Source of the DNA: Pedobacter kyungheensis
Lineage (GTDB): Bacteria > Bacteroidota > Bacteroidia > Sphingobacteriales > Sphingobacteriaceae
Direction of reading: 5' to 3'
DNA length: 64,000 nt
NCBI RefSeq assembly: GCF_000812965.1
Contig: NZ_JSYN01000004.1
Span: forward strand, 267,421-331,420
How positions within the stretch are numbered: the stretch's first letter is position 1; the number at the start of each line of letters is the position of its first letter. This document shows, piece after piece, positions 28,686 to 38,214 of the stretch. The translations under genes were made by a program, and so were the position numbers. The notes under the pieces are model-generated. The model was not told the origin of the DNA and did not search any database. It worked only from the letters and a program-made list of their open reading frames with translations.

Positions 28686-29899
28686 CCAAAAAAATAATGT
28701 TTCTCTTTTTGTTGTTTGGCTATGTTTACGCAACAACCTTCAACATCTTCATGACAGGGGTTTTCAGGATCCCTGCGCCAGTGGTTTTTCTGGCTCCGCT
28801 TATCTACTTCTACCGGACAGAGATAACGCACTTCTCCTACGGTAAAGAGCTGATGGTAATTTTTGTAGCGGCGCTGTTTTTCTATTTGATTGGACAGGCT
28901 GATATAACGGGTTTTTTCGCCTTACTCATTGTTGCAGGTTGCTTCGCCTTACTGTTTAACTATGTTATTGGCACCAACCTGAAGCGGATGAATATTGCCA
29001 TTGGCTTTTTCTTTGGGGTTTTACTGCTTTCGGGATTGATCATGTTTATAGATCACCAGTACAACATGGCGCCCATCAGATCGCTTTTAGCTCAGGAAGA
29101 TGTTTTGCAGTCGCCTGCAGGTATATCGAGCACCATTTTTACCTTTGGCTATCAAATGGCAGCACTAACACCTTTCATGGTAGTTAATGCTGTGCTTTTT
29201 AAACGCAGCTGGCTCCTTAACCTGCTCTTGTTCGGCTTGTCTTTGTGCCTTATTTTCTTTGGTATGCAGCGGTCGGTTTTGGTTGCCTTTATCGTTGTGG
29301 TGGGTTTGTTTTTTTTAAGCTACTACAAATTCAAGTCAATTTTATTATTTGGCTTACTTGCCGGCGTATTCTTTATTGCACAAAGTTCACTCGAGCAGTT
29401 TTCGGGTGATAAAAAACAACAAAACATATTAAATAAAAGTGCCGAAAACGCTAAAGGGAAAGAAGAAAGGGGCGATTTAATGGGCGAAAACATACAAATT
29501 ATTGCCGATTACCCCTTTGGTTTGCTTTTTTATGGTAAAACCTGGAATGATGTGGTACAGCACAATTTTGTTTACAAGAAAGGCCCTGTAGTCATTACCT
29601 CGCACAATGCTTATTTAATGTTTATTACTTACCTGGGTCCATTGCTCGGCTTTATTTTACTCATTTTATTATACCATAAAGTCGGCAAGGTAATTTTTTA
29701 TGCTTTTCTGCATGTTAAGGATAAGAAAAATGCACTGCTTGTCTGTTTAAGCTGTTCATTTATTGCAATATCAATCAATTCATTTTTTCATAACGAATGG
29801 CTTCTGGCTACAAGCGGACCTACATTGTTTCTATACTTTGCCATTTTACAGCTCTCTAAAATTAAAATGGAAGACCCCATTTTGATCCAATACAATTAA
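28682..29899 (+). CDS. Wzy-like O-antigen/EPS polymerase
   Basis: Very hydrophobic 405-residue protein with about 10-11 membrane spans and a large extramembrane loop near 230-300 (ENAKGKEERGDLMGENIQ...), the layout of O-antigen ligase/polymerase (Wzy/Wzy_C-like) proteins. Sequence conservation in this class is low, so the call rests on topology and on position between glycosyltransferase and aminotransferase genes in a Wzx locus. It would polymerise repeat units in the periplasm. Overlaps the upstream GT4 gene by 4 bp. Confidence 0.75.
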   Translation: MTKKIMFLFLLFGYVYATTFNIFMTGVFRIPAPVVFLAPLIYFYRTEITHFSYGKELMVIFVAALFFYLIGQADITGFFALLIVAGCFALLFNYVIGTNLKRMNIAIGFFFGVLLLSGLIMFIDHQYNMAPIRSLLAQEDVLQSPAGISSTIFTFGYQMAALTPFMVVNAVLFKRSWLLNLLLFGLSLCLIFFGMQRSVLVAFIVVVGLFFLSYYKFKSILLFGLLAGVFFIAQSSLEQFSGDKKQQNILNKSAENAKGKEERGDLMGENIQIIADYPFGLLFYGKTWNDVVQHNFVYKKGPVVITSHNAYLMFITYLGPLLGFILLILLYHKVGKVIFYAFLHVKDKKNALLVCLSCSFIAISINSFFHNEWLLATSGPTLFLYFAILQLSKIKMEDPILIQYN

Positions 29900-29959
29900 C
29901 GATTTAAGCATTCTGCATCCCGGCGGACCTTTTTAACAAACAAACTAAATTTATTGATT

Positions 29960-31234
29960 ATGAATATTCCATTTTCTCCACCGTTTATCGATCAATCAGT
30001 GGTTGATCAGGTATTAGATACCCTTAACAACAAGTGGATTACCACCGGGCCCAAAGTTAAAGCCTTGGAACAGGAAGTAAAGGTAATTACAGGTACTGAT
30101 CAAGTAATTTGTGTAAATTCCTGGACTTCGGGCGCCATTTTAATGTTAAAATGGTTTGGCGTTAAGGCAGGCGATGAGGTAATTGTACCAGCATATACGT
30201 ACAGTGCTACTGCATTGGCCGTTTTACATTGTGGCGCTACACCAGTTATGGTTGATGTTTTGGAAGATTTTAATATCGATCCAGAGAAAGTAAAAGCAGC
30301 CATAACTACACGGACAAAAGCTATTATTGCAGTAGATATAGCAGGCTGGCCTTGCGATTATGCTGCTTTAAAAGAAGTGATTAATGATCATCACGTACAG
30401 AAAAAATTCAGGAGCACTTCTGATAAACAACAGCTGTTAAACAGGATATTATTAATTTCTGATGCTGCACATTCTATTGGCAGTACCTACCTGAATAAAC
30501 CAGCTGCTCAAAATTGCGACGTAACCATTTTCTCATTTCACGCAGTAAAGAATATTACAACAGCAGAAGGTGGCGCCATTTGCCTTAACCTTCCAAAGCA
30601 GTTCGATCACGAAGCAGAGTACGCCTATTTAAAAATGTATACGCTTAACGGACAGAACAAAGATGCGCTATCTAAATCAAGAGGTGCCGGCTGGCGTTAT
30701 GATATTCTTTTTCAGGGTTTGAAAATAAATATGCCCGATATCTGTGCAGCAATTGGCCTGGCTCAACTCAGGAAATACGATAACGATTTGCTGCCACAAC
30801 GTAAAGAGATCGCTAAAAAATATTTTGAAGGCTTTCAGGATCAGGATTGGTTTATCAGCCCGCCATTGGTAAGTACGCAAAGAGAATCCTGCTATCACCT
30901 TTTTCCGTTAAGGGTTAAGGGCTTAAGCGAGGAACAAAGAGATCAGATTATTGATGATCTTTCTGCCCTGGGGATTGCCACAAACGTGCATTTTATTCCA
31001 ATGCCTATGCTTACCCTTTTTAAAAATATGGGTTATAAAATGGAAGACTATCCAATGGCTTATCAAAATTATGCCTGCGAAATTTCATTGCCCATTTATC
31101 CGCAGTTAACCCAAACTGAAATTGATTTTATTATCCCTTCGGTAATTAGCTGCGTTCAGATTCAGCTAAACAGAAATATCAAAGTGATCGAAACTAACGT
31201 GGTTGAACTTAAACAAATGGCCGTAGCATCATGA
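29960..31234 (+). CDS. DegT/DnrJ/EryC1/StrS aminotransferase, second copy
   Basis: 424-residue PLP enzyme. PFSPPFIDQSVVDQVLDTL at the N-terminus, VNSWTSGAILML for the cofactor phosphate, ISDAAHSIGS for the Asp, and FHAVKNITTAEGG with the catalytic Lys. It resembles PglE/PseC-like sugar-4-aminotransferases and is next to the PglC-like transferase, which it overlaps by ATGA. It is a good candidate for the aminotransferase of the 4-amino-sugar pathway. The frame opens at TTG 29954, but ATG 29960 gives the natural start. Confidence 0.92.
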   Translation: MNIPFSPPFIDQSVVDQVLDTLNNKWITTGPKVKALEQEVKVITGTDQVICVNSWTSGAILMLKWFGVKAGDEVIVPAYTYSATALAVLHCGATPVMVDVLEDFNIDPEKVKAAITTRTKAIIAVDIAGWPCDYAALKEVINDHHVQKKFRSTSDKQQLLNRILLISDAAHSIGSTYLNKPAAQNCDVTIFSFHAVKNITTAEGGAICLNLPKQFDHEAEYAYLKMYTLNGQNKDALSKSRGAGWRYDILFQGLKINMPDICAAIGLAQLRKYDNDLLPQRKEIAKKYFEGFQDQDWFISPPLVSTQRESCYHLFPLRVKGLSEEQRDQIIDDLSALGIATNVHFIPMPMLTLFKNMGYKMEDYPMAYQNYACEISLPIYPQLTQTEIDFIIPSVISCVQIQLNRNIKVIETNVVELKQMAVAS

Positions 31235-31833
31235 AAACTAATAAAAAAAGAATATTCGATGTGGTATTTGCAATCTTGTGCCTGATATTATTTAGTCCGC
31301 TTTTAATATTGATTGCCATTGTGATCAAACTCGATTCGAAAGGGCCGGTTATCTTTAAACAAATCAGGGTAGGCCGAAATATGAAAGATTTCCACCTGAT
31401 CAAATTTCGAACCATGAAGGTAGTACAAAGCAATAATAGCTTGCTTACCATCGGTAACCACGATAACCGCATCACCAAAATCGGTTACTGGCTCAGAAAA
31501 TACAAGCTTGACGAGTTGCCCCAGTTGTTAAATGTTTTGAAAGGGCAGATGAGCTTTGTCGGTCCGCGACCCGAGGTTAGGAAATATGTAAACATGTACA
31601 GCGAAGAACAACGTTATGTGTTGTCGATCAAACCAGGTATTACCGATTGGGCCTCGGTTGAGTTTTGCAACGAAAACGAGCTTTTACAACATGCAGAAGA
31701 TCCTGAAAACTATTATATAGAAAGGATCATTCCTGCCAAAATAAAACAGAACATGCGCTACATTAAGCAGCATGATATTTTTACCGATTTTAAGATTATC
31801 TGGTTAACGTTAAACAGAATTGTAATTAACTAA
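31231..31833 (+). CDS. Initiating sugar-phosphate transferase (PglC-like, bacterial sugar transferase)
   Basis: 200-residue monotopic phosphoglycosyl transferase. One N-terminal re-entrant hydrophobic helix (FDVVFAILCLILFSPLLIL), KGPVIFKQIRVGRN, KFRTMK, KLDELPQLLNVLKG and SFVGPRPE form the catalytic family signature. The short length without extra spans is PglC-like, in contrast to WbaP/WcaJ. It transfers a sugar-1-phosphate, probably a bacillosamine-like amino sugar given the neighbours, to undecaprenyl phosphate. It starts the repeat unit. Confidence 0.93.
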   Translation: MKTNKKRIFDVVFAILCLILFSPLLILIAIVIKLDSKGPVIFKQIRVGRNMKDFHLIKFRTMKVVQSNNSLLTIGNHDNRITKIGYWLRKYKLDELPQLLNVLKGQMSFVGPRPEVRKYVNMYSEEQRYVLSIKPGITDWASVEFCNENELLQHAEDPENYYIERIIPAKIKQNMRYIKQHDIFTDFKIIWLTLNRIVIN

Positions 31834-31839
31834 AAAGAT

Positions 31840-32940
31840 ATGTCGGCGCTCCAACAAACCATTAATGAAGAAGTTAAAGTCAGGAAAAAAGTTTTTTTTG
31901 TACTGAGCTCCTTAACTTCCGGAGGATCTGAAAGGGTTTTCTGGAACCTTGCTCAGGGCTTTAACAAAGATAAATTCGAAATCACCATTGTTATCCTCGA
32001 TTCGACAGTAAATTGCTTTTCGATGGATCTGGATGGCGTAAGGTTTATAGATCTCAAAACCAAAAAAGCTTCACGATCTTTCTTTGCCTTATACTCGGTT
32101 TTAAAACGAGAAGCACCTTATGCTGTTTTCTCTACTACCGACCATATTAATATCCTGGTTTCGCTGGTAGGCAGGTTTTTAAATATTCCGATGCTGATTG
32201 CAAGGGCTTCGAACATTCCGCACGAGCAACGTTTATATGAAGGTTTTAAATCCAAATTCTACGAGCTTTTTACCAGTGCAAGTTACAGGGGCTATAAACA
32301 AATTGTTTGCCAGTCTGACGAAATGAAACAGTCGCTTATTGATACTTACAATGTTGATCAGCATTTAATCAAGGTTATTGCTAATCCGGTGCTGCAATCT
32401 AACAAACTCAAAGGCGCCAAAACACCCGTTAAAATTTACAAGCTCCTGGTGGTGGCGCGTTTCGCGCTCGAAAAAGGCTTGGACAGGTTAGTGGAGATTA
32501 TGGCAGGCCTGCCTGAAAATTACCACCTCGATTTTGTGGGTACAGGCGCGCTTAAAGATCAGATAGCCAAACAAATTGCAGACAGGCAGCTTGGCCACAA
32601 GCTTAAAATATTGGGTGAAATTAAAAATATCCACGAGGTAATGGTTCAGCACGATTTAATGGTGCTAAGCTCGCATACCGAGGGCTTTCCGAATGTGGTG
32701 CTTGAGGCACTTACCGTAGGCCTGCCCGTAGTAACTTTCAAGGTAAGTGGTATTCCGGGCCTAATTATCGACGGTTTTAATGGTTATGTGATTAAGCAGG
32801 GCGATTTGGAAGACTTTCGCCAGAAAATTATTCAGGCTTGTACTATCGACAACTGGAAGCCCGAAGCCATCAGGCAAAATGTATATCAAAAATGTGCGCT
32901 CGATAAAATCAGTGCCGAATACGAAGAATTAATCAGTTAA
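31840..32940 (+). CDS. Glycosyltransferase family 4
   Basis: 366-residue GT-B enzyme. SSLTSGGSERVFWNLA near the N-terminus, VVARFALEKGLDRLVEIM and SSHTEGFPNVVLEALTVGLP in the donor-binding half. It starts 6 bases after the PglC-like gene, so it may add the second sugar (inference). A ~20-residue N-terminal extension with MSALQQTINEEVKVRKK precedes the fold. Confidence 0.92.
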   Translation: MSALQQTINEEVKVRKKVFFVLSSLTSGGSERVFWNLAQGFNKDKFEITIVILDSTVNCFSMDLDGVRFIDLKTKKASRSFFALYSVLKREAPYAVFSTTDHINILVSLVGRFLNIPMLIARASNIPHEQRLYEGFKSKFYELFTSASYRGYKQIVCQSDEMKQSLIDTYNVDQHLIKVIANPVLQSNKLKGAKTPVKIYKLLVVARFALEKGLDRLVEIMAGLPENYHLDFVGTGALKDQIAKQIADRQLGHKLKILGEIKNIHEVMVQHDLMVLSSHTEGFPNVVLEALTVGLPVVTFKVSGIPGLIIDGFNGYVIKQGDLEDFRQKIIQACTIDNWKPEAIRQNVYQKCALDKISAEYEELIS

Positions 32941-32960
32941 CAACTCAAAAAATTAAAGTT

Positions 32961-34802
32961 ATGTGTGGAATATATGGTGCTACTATACCTTACTCAGACG
33001 GCGTGGTCCGCGAGAAAATGGCAAGGATCAACTTTCGTGGACCAGATTATACCGGTGTACAACGTTATAACCAGGTTGTTTTTGCCCATAACCGCTTAGC
33101 CATTATCGATCTCGATGCACGCTCCAACCAGCCTTTTTCGTACCTGCACCTGCATATCGTTTTCAATGGCGAAATATACAATTACAAAGATATCCGTAAA
33201 GCGCTCGAAGCTAAAAACTACCAGTTTAGAACCAGCTCCGATACCGAAGTAATTTGCGCCGCCTATCTTGAATATGGTGCCGATTGCCTTACATATTTCA
33301 ATGGCATGTTTGCTTTTGTAATTTACGATACGCTGAAAAATGAGCTTTTTGGTGCCCGCGATCGTTTTGGCAAAAAACCTTTTTATTACGCTCACGAGCA
33401 TGGCACTTTCGAATTCGCCAGTCAGCCTTCGCAAATCAGTATCGATCGCGATTTAAGTGTAGATGAAGATGCCATTAGCCAGTACTTAATTTGGGGCTAT
33501 GTACCCCAGCCACAATCTATTTGGCAAAATGTTAAGCAATTGCCGGCCGCTAATTACTTTACTTACAATCTCCAAACCGATAAACTTAAAATAACCGAAT
33601 ACTGGACTTTAGATTACGGCTGGAAAAACAAGTTTGCCGGTACTTACGAAGAGGCTAAAGAAGCTTTGGCACTTATTATTGCCGATGCTGTTAAAATCAG
33701 GATGAATGCAGATGTACCGCTCGGGGTGTTTCTTTCGGGGGGTATCGATTCTTCACTCGTAGCTGCCTTAGCTACCAAAGAAATCGATCACGTAAAAACC
33801 TTCTCCATTAAATTTAACGAAAAAGGGTTTGATGAGAGTGCTTACGCCAATCAGGTAGCCAAACATTTAGGAACCGATCACCATACCATTGAATGTAATT
33901 ATGATGATGGCATTCAGCTGATCGAGAACTTTAACCGCTATTACGACGAACCCTTTGCCGATTCGAGTGCTATACCCACCATGCTGTTAAGCAAAAGTAC
34001 CCGGGCGCATGTAACGGTAGCTTTAAGTGGCGATGCCGGCGATGAAGCTTTCCTTGGCTATCACCGGTATAAATGGATTAAACAGGTAAGTAGTTTATTT
34101 TACGCACCACATGCTATAAGAAAAGCTTTTGCCGGCTTAATTAACCAGTCGCCAAGTTACCGGCACAAGCTTATTGCCATGGGTATTTCGATGGAAGATG
34201 TAGAAAAGCTTTATGTAAAAATGTTCGGCAATATGGAAAACTCGTGGGTAAAACAACCCGATCTGGCTAAGTATAATCCCTTGATGCACATTTTAACTAA
34301 TCCATCAAAGCCTTTGTTAGAGCGTGTTTCTGATTTCGATATTAAAACTTATTTAAACGGCGATATTAATACCAAGGTAGACCGCGCATCTATGGCTTTC
34401 TCATTAGAATCGCGCTCACCTTTAATGGATTACCGGGTAATTGAGTTTTCTCGAACATTGCCAACGCACTTTAAATACAGCAGCGGTAATCAAAAACGGA
34501 TTTTAAAAGATCTTTTGTTCGAGCACGTACCTGCACACATGTTCGACAGGCCAAAAGCAGGTTTTACCATGCCATTTCAAAACTGGTTCAGAAATGAGCT
34601 TAAAGATTACGTAATGGATAACCTCTCTGCTGATAATTTAAAAAACATCCCTGGTATCCATGTAAAAAGAACACAGGAAATTATTAATGAACACATGACA
34701 GGGAAGTGGAACCGTTATCCGCAAATATGGAAATTACTGGTGCTGTCGCAATGGCTCATTAAGAACAAAACAAACGCTAAAAAAATCTCACTAGTCGCTT
34801 AA
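32961..34802 (+). CDS. Asparagine synthase-like glutamine amidotransferase (AsnB/WbpS-like)
   Basis: 613 residues. The N-terminal Ntn glutaminase starts with Cys2 (MCGIYGA), with RLAIIDLD and FNGEIYN; the C-terminal ATP-pyrophosphatase has the PP-loop LSGGIDSSLVAALA and a second GDAGDEAFLGY. Glutamine ammonia is used to amidate an acid. Inside polysaccharide loci such proteins (WbpS, WbtH type) amidate uronic acids, and here a nucleotide-sugar dehydrogenase and a glucuronate epimerase are encoded nearby. Ordinary asparagine synthesis cannot be ruled out by sequence alone. Confidence 0.9.
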   Translation: MCGIYGATIPYSDGVVREKMARINFRGPDYTGVQRYNQVVFAHNRLAIIDLDARSNQPFSYLHLHIVFNGEIYNYKDIRKALEAKNYQFRTSSDTEVICAAYLEYGADCLTYFNGMFAFVIYDTLKNELFGARDRFGKKPFYYAHEHGTFEFASQPSQISIDRDLSVDEDAISQYLIWGYVPQPQSIWQNVKQLPAANYFTYNLQTDKLKITEYWTLDYGWKNKFAGTYEEAKEALALIIADAVKIRMNADVPLGVFLSGGIDSSLVAALATKEIDHVKTFSIKFNEKGFDESAYANQVAKHLGTDHHTIECNYDDGIQLIENFNRYYDEPFADSSAIPTMLLSKSTRAHVTVALSGDAGDEAFLGYHRYKWIKQVSSLFYAPHAIRKAFAGLINQSPSYRHKLIAMGISMEDVEKLYVKMFGNMENSWVKQPDLAKYNPLMHILTNPSKPLLERVSDFDIKTYLNGDINTKVDRASMAFSLESRSPLMDYRVIEFSRTLPTHFKYSSGNQKRILKDLLFEHVPAHMFDRPKAGFTMPFQNWFRNELKDYVMDNLSADNLKNIPGIHVKRTQEIINEHMTGKWNRYPQIWKLLVLSQWLIKNKTNAKKISLVA

Positions 34803-34806
34803 CAAT

Positions 34807-35703
34807 ATGGTAACGGCAACAGTTAACCTCTTCAATAAAATTTTCGCGGCCGATAAATGGAACATTGGTTTCGTACATCAAACACCCGAAAATTTGATCG
34901 AGACCCGAAAATTAGGCGCTGCCATTAACTGGTTGCCTGAAGATGATATCGATTACGCAGCCGATCCCTTTGTAGTAAATGTGGGCAACACGCCGCGCAT
35001 CTATTATGAAGAACTTGATTTTTGGAAAGGGAAAGGTGAGATCATGATGATTGACGGGCTGGATTTTAAAAACAAAAAGAAAATTAGCGGTATAAAGCCC
35101 GATGCCATCCACTTATCTTATCCATACCTGATTGAAGAAGGGGGCACTTTATACTGCATTCCTGAAACATCAGAAGCCAAAGAGGTTGCACTTTATCAGG
35201 TAGATGAAAATAATCCGGAGAAGTTGATTAAGCTTAAAGCCCTGGTAAGCGGAAAGGCTTTTGTAGATAGTTCAGTAATTCATTACAACAATAAATACTG
35301 GTTGTTTACCAGCGTATCTGGCGATCACGATCATCTTTACATTTATCACTCCAATGCGCTGAATGGACAATATACCGGGCATTATCAAAACCCAATACCT
35401 GTTGAAGCAGCCTTTTGCCGTGCTGCAGGGCATTTGTTTGTAGTAGGGCAGTCGCTGTACCGGCCTACACAAAACCCGGTTAACCGTTACGGAGGCTCCA
35501 TCATGATTAACCAAATAGAAGTACTAAACGAAAAGGAATTTAAAAGCACCAGCCAGTTCGAAATATTACCCGATAAAGCATACAACAAAGGACTCCATAA
35601 CATCAGTTTTGCCGATAACATTATTGTAATTGATGGCAAGCGGAAAGTAGTAAGCCCGATAATGCCCATCAAAAAGTTTGTCAGGAATTATAAAAACAGG
35701 TAA
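34807..35703 (+). CDS. Glucosamine inositolphosphorylceramide transferase N-terminal-like beta-propeller protein
   Basis: 298-residue soluble protein without signal peptide. WNIGFVHQTPENLI, YAADPFVVN, LSYPYLIEEGGTLYCIPET, FVDSSVIHYNNKYWLF and NPVNRYGGSIMINQI follow the pattern of the GH43-like five-blade propeller called the GINT1 N-terminal domain. In bacteria such proteins sit in polysaccharide loci and are often fused to formyltransferase-like parts; here it stands alone. A glycan-transfer or modifying role is likely but no catalytic residues are certain. It follows asnB-like by 4 bases. Confidence 0.7.
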   Translation: MVTATVNLFNKIFAADKWNIGFVHQTPENLIETRKLGAAINWLPEDDIDYAADPFVVNVGNTPRIYYEELDFWKGKGEIMMIDGLDFKNKKKISGIKPDAIHLSYPYLIEEGGTLYCIPETSEAKEVALYQVDENNPEKLIKLKALVSGKAFVDSSVIHYNNKYWLFTSVSGDHDHLYIYHSNALNGQYTGHYQNPIPVEAAFCRAAGHLFVVGQSLYRPTQNPVNRYGGSIMINQIEVLNEKEFKSTSQFEILPDKAYNKGLHNISFADNIIVIDGKRKVVSPIMPIKKFVRNYKNR

Positions 35704-35714
35704 ACCCAAACGAA

Positions 35715-36791
35715 ATGAAAACACTAAAACAAAAAATCACTTTCATTTCGTTAACAGATGCTCCTAATGGCGCAGAAAACGTACTGCACATGATGGCCAA
35801 CGCAGTAGAAGGGGATATGGTTTTTCTAAAGAAGCAACCTTTTTCTGGTTTAAAAGTATCCGAAAACATCGGTAAAACATATCTGTCTAAACAAAGTTTG
35901 ATTAGCGGTTTTGCAAAACTGGTACCACAGCTCAGGCAATTTGGCCGCGACGATATTTTAATGAGTACGCATCCCTACTTAAATGCTTTTTTAGGTTTTT
36001 TAAAACGGATTGGCTATTTACGGTCGAAACTCATTGTCAGAGAATGTACTTCGGTATTTACCCGGTTTCGGGGGATGAAGAAACGTATTTACGAAATCAT
36101 TTACAGAATGGGCTACCCGGCAGTTGACTTGGTAGTTTGCCAAACCACCTTAATGCAAGAACAATTGCTGCTTCACAATCCCTTTCTGGCAAAAGTTAAA
36201 GTACTGGTTCAGCCCAACCCAATAGATTTTAATAAGATAGTCGCCAAATCAAATCAGCCGCTAATTAATGGCGATGCAAAACTCGATTTTATCTGCTCAG
36301 CAGGGCGGTTGATCCCCGAAAAAGGTTTTCCGGTTTTGATCGAAGCTTTTAAACTGATTAAAGCTGAGCATCCGCAACTTAAATTGCTTTTGCTGGGCGA
36401 GGGGAAAGAAAGAGAATTACTGACGAAAATAATTACCGAAAACGATTTAACCGGTTCTGTTTTTTTAAAAGGCCAGATCGATAACCCGGCACCATATTTT
36501 AAACAGGCTAAACTTTGCGTCGTATCCTCTATAAAAGAAGGATTTCCCAATGTGCTGTTAGAAATGATGTCGGTAAACAATGCAGTAGTATCAACCCTTT
36601 GTGCCGGCGGAATAAGCGAAATACCCGCAATTGCAAAAGTAGCCGTAAACGATGCAAAGGCATTGGCTAGCGCCATGAATGAAACTTTACAGCAACCACA
36701 AACAGAAAACACAGCCATTGCCACACAATACTTGTACGGCAGACGACCCGAAGTATTTGCCCAATCTATTTTAAACGCCTTATACGCGTAA
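35715..36791 (+). CDS. Glycosyltransferase family 4
   Basis: 358-residue GT-B enzyme. The N-terminal fold has SLTDAPNGAENVLHMMA, the donor half has SAGRLIPEKGFPVLIEAF and SSIKEGFPNVLLEMMSVNNAVVS. It is the last gene of a tightly spaced block; a 119-base gap with a short hairpin follows. The sugar is not predictable. Confidence 0.9.
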   Translation: MKTLKQKITFISLTDAPNGAENVLHMMANAVEGDMVFLKKQPFSGLKVSENIGKTYLSKQSLISGFAKLVPQLRQFGRDDILMSTHPYLNAFLGFLKRIGYLRSKLIVRECTSVFTRFRGMKKRIYEIIYRMGYPAVDLVVCQTTLMQEQLLLHNPFLAKVKVLVQPNPIDFNKIVAKSNQPLINGDAKLDFICSAGRLIPEKGFPVLIEAFKLIKAEHPQLKLLLLGEGKERELLTKIITENDLTGSVFLKGQIDNPAPYFKQAKLCVVSSIKEGFPNVLLEMMSVNNAVVSTLCAGGISEIPAIAKVAVNDAKALASAMNETLQQPQTENTAIATQYLYGRRPEVFAQSILNALYA

Positions 36792-36824
36792 TCAGTTCAA
36801 AATCAATTATTAAACCAAAACACT

Positions 36825-36848
36825 GCATAGCGGTTTGTACAGCTATGC
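36825..36848 (+). other. Short hairpin in gap before UDP-glucuronate 4-epimerase
   Basis: GCATAGC (36825-36831) and GCTATGC (36842-36848) with a 10-base loop, followed by an A-rich stretch and no T run. It could be an RNA processing or pausing site; not a convincing terminator. Its ATAGC/GCTAT core resembles the arms seen upstream of the Wza-like and NusG-like genes. Confidence 0.3.
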
Positions 36849-36910
36849 TTAAAAAATAAAATCCACGCCTTGCTTAAGGCTTTTCTTAACCGTTTCTCAA
36901 ACAGAAAATT

Positions 36911-38002
36911 ATGAAAATTTTAATTACCGGTACAGCCGGATTTATTGGTTTCCACCTGGCAAAACGCTTATTGGAAAGAGGTGATACTGTTGTAGGTATC
37001 GATAACATTAACGATTATTATGATGTAAACCTGAAACACGCCCGTTTAGCCGAAACCGGTATTACACACAGTACCCTGGTTGATGGAGTTCCTCAGCAAA
37101 GCGTTAAATATGAAAACTACACTTTCATTAAACTAGATCTTTGCGATAAAGCCGGCCTCGAAAACTGTTTCGAAACTTACCAGTTCGATGCTGTTTGTAA
37201 TTTAGCTGCCCAGGCTGGTGTGCGTTACAGCTTAACCAATCCTGATGCTTATATCGAAGCCAATATTAAAGGTTTTCTGAATATTCTGGAATGTAGCCGT
37301 CATTTTAAAATTGGTCATTTATTATATGCCAGTTCATCGAGTGTTTACGGGCTAAACAAAAAAATGCCTTTTTCGGCACATGATAATGTAGATCATCCGG
37401 TTTCATTATATGCGGCTTCTAAAAAGAGTAACGAGCTAATGGCACATGCCTACAGTCATTTGTTTAACCTGCCTACCACTGCTCTTCGTTTCTTTACTGT
37501 TTATGGTCCATGGGGCCGGCCTGATATGGCCTTGTTTTTATTTACCAAAGCCATTTTAGAAGGAAAGCCGATTGAAGTATTTAACAATGGCAAAATGAAA
37601 AGAGATTTTACCTACGTAGATGATATTGTAGAAGGGATAGTTAGGATTTTTGATCAGCCTGCCAAAGCTAATCCAGATTGGAATAACCAAAATCCTGATC
37701 CTGCTACTTCAACCGCACCATTTGCTGTATTTAATATCGGCAGGGGCGAACCTGTTAATTTGTTGGATTTTGTAGAGGAAATTGAAAAAGAAACAGGACT
37801 AAAGGCTGAAAAAATATTTATGCCTATGCAGGATGGCGATGTGGCGGAAACATCGGCAAATGTTGACGATTTAAAGCATCTATTAGGCTATGAACCAAGT
37901 GTTTCGGTACACGTAGGTGTGAAGAATTTTGTGAAATGGTTTACAGAATTTTACCACCCTGATTTACATATTGCACAGAAAACACTCCGTATTGCGGTTT
38001 AG
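36911..38002 (+). CDS. UDP-glucuronate 4-epimerase (NAD-dependent)
   Basis: Short-chain dehydrogenase/epimerase of 363 residues. N-terminal [18 protein letters not shown] and [16 protein letters not shown] are the hallmark of the CapI/LpsL glucuronate 4-epimerases; YASSSSVYG and YAASKKSNE give the Ser/Tyr/Lys catalytic set. It interconverts UDP-glucuronate and UDP-galacturonate in the cytoplasm. This implies galacturonic-acid-type residues in the polymer, and a pectate-lyase-like gene follows directly. Confidence 0.94.
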   Translation: MKILITGTAGFIGFHLAKRLLERGDTVVGIDNINDYYDVNLKHARLAETGITHSTLVDGVPQQSVKYENYTFIKLDLCDKAGLENCFETYQFDAVCNLAAQAGVRYSLTNPDAYIEANIKGFLNILECSRHFKIGHLLYASSSSVYGLNKKMPFSAHDNVDHPVSLYAASKKSNELMAHAYSHLFNLPTTALRFFTVYGPWGRPDMALFLFTKAILEGKPIEVFNNGKMKRDFTYVDDIVEGIVRIFDQPAKANPDWNNQNPDPATSTAPFAVFNIGRGEPVNLLDFVEEIEKETGLKAEKIFMPMQDGDVAETSANVDDLKHLLGYEPSVSVHVGVKNFVKWFTEFYHPDLHIAQKTLRIAV

Positions 38003-38015
38003 TTTGTCATCTGAT

Positions 38016-38096
38016 TGTAAACTAGATGTATTATTAATTCACATGTATTGAATAATTAAATCTAAATTTTGCATTCTGTAAACAATTGGTTTACAG
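38016..38096. promoter_or_regulatory. Palindromic operator-like site upstream of the pectate-lyase-like gene
   Basis: CTGTAAAC-AATTG-GTTTACAG (38076-38096) is a near-perfect palindrome, and a further half-site TGTAAAC lies at 38016-38022. They sit in the 212-bp gap before the lyase gene and suggest its own regulation by a dimeric regulator. The regulator is not identified. Confidence 0.5.
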
Positions 38097-38214
38097 TATA
38101 GCTAATCTATAACTAAATTTCTATTAATTAATTATCAGCACTTTAGCTGCATTTTTTTGAATATACTCATTTATCGCATATAGCGTTAAGTTGTAAATTT
38201 AAAAAAAATCAAAA

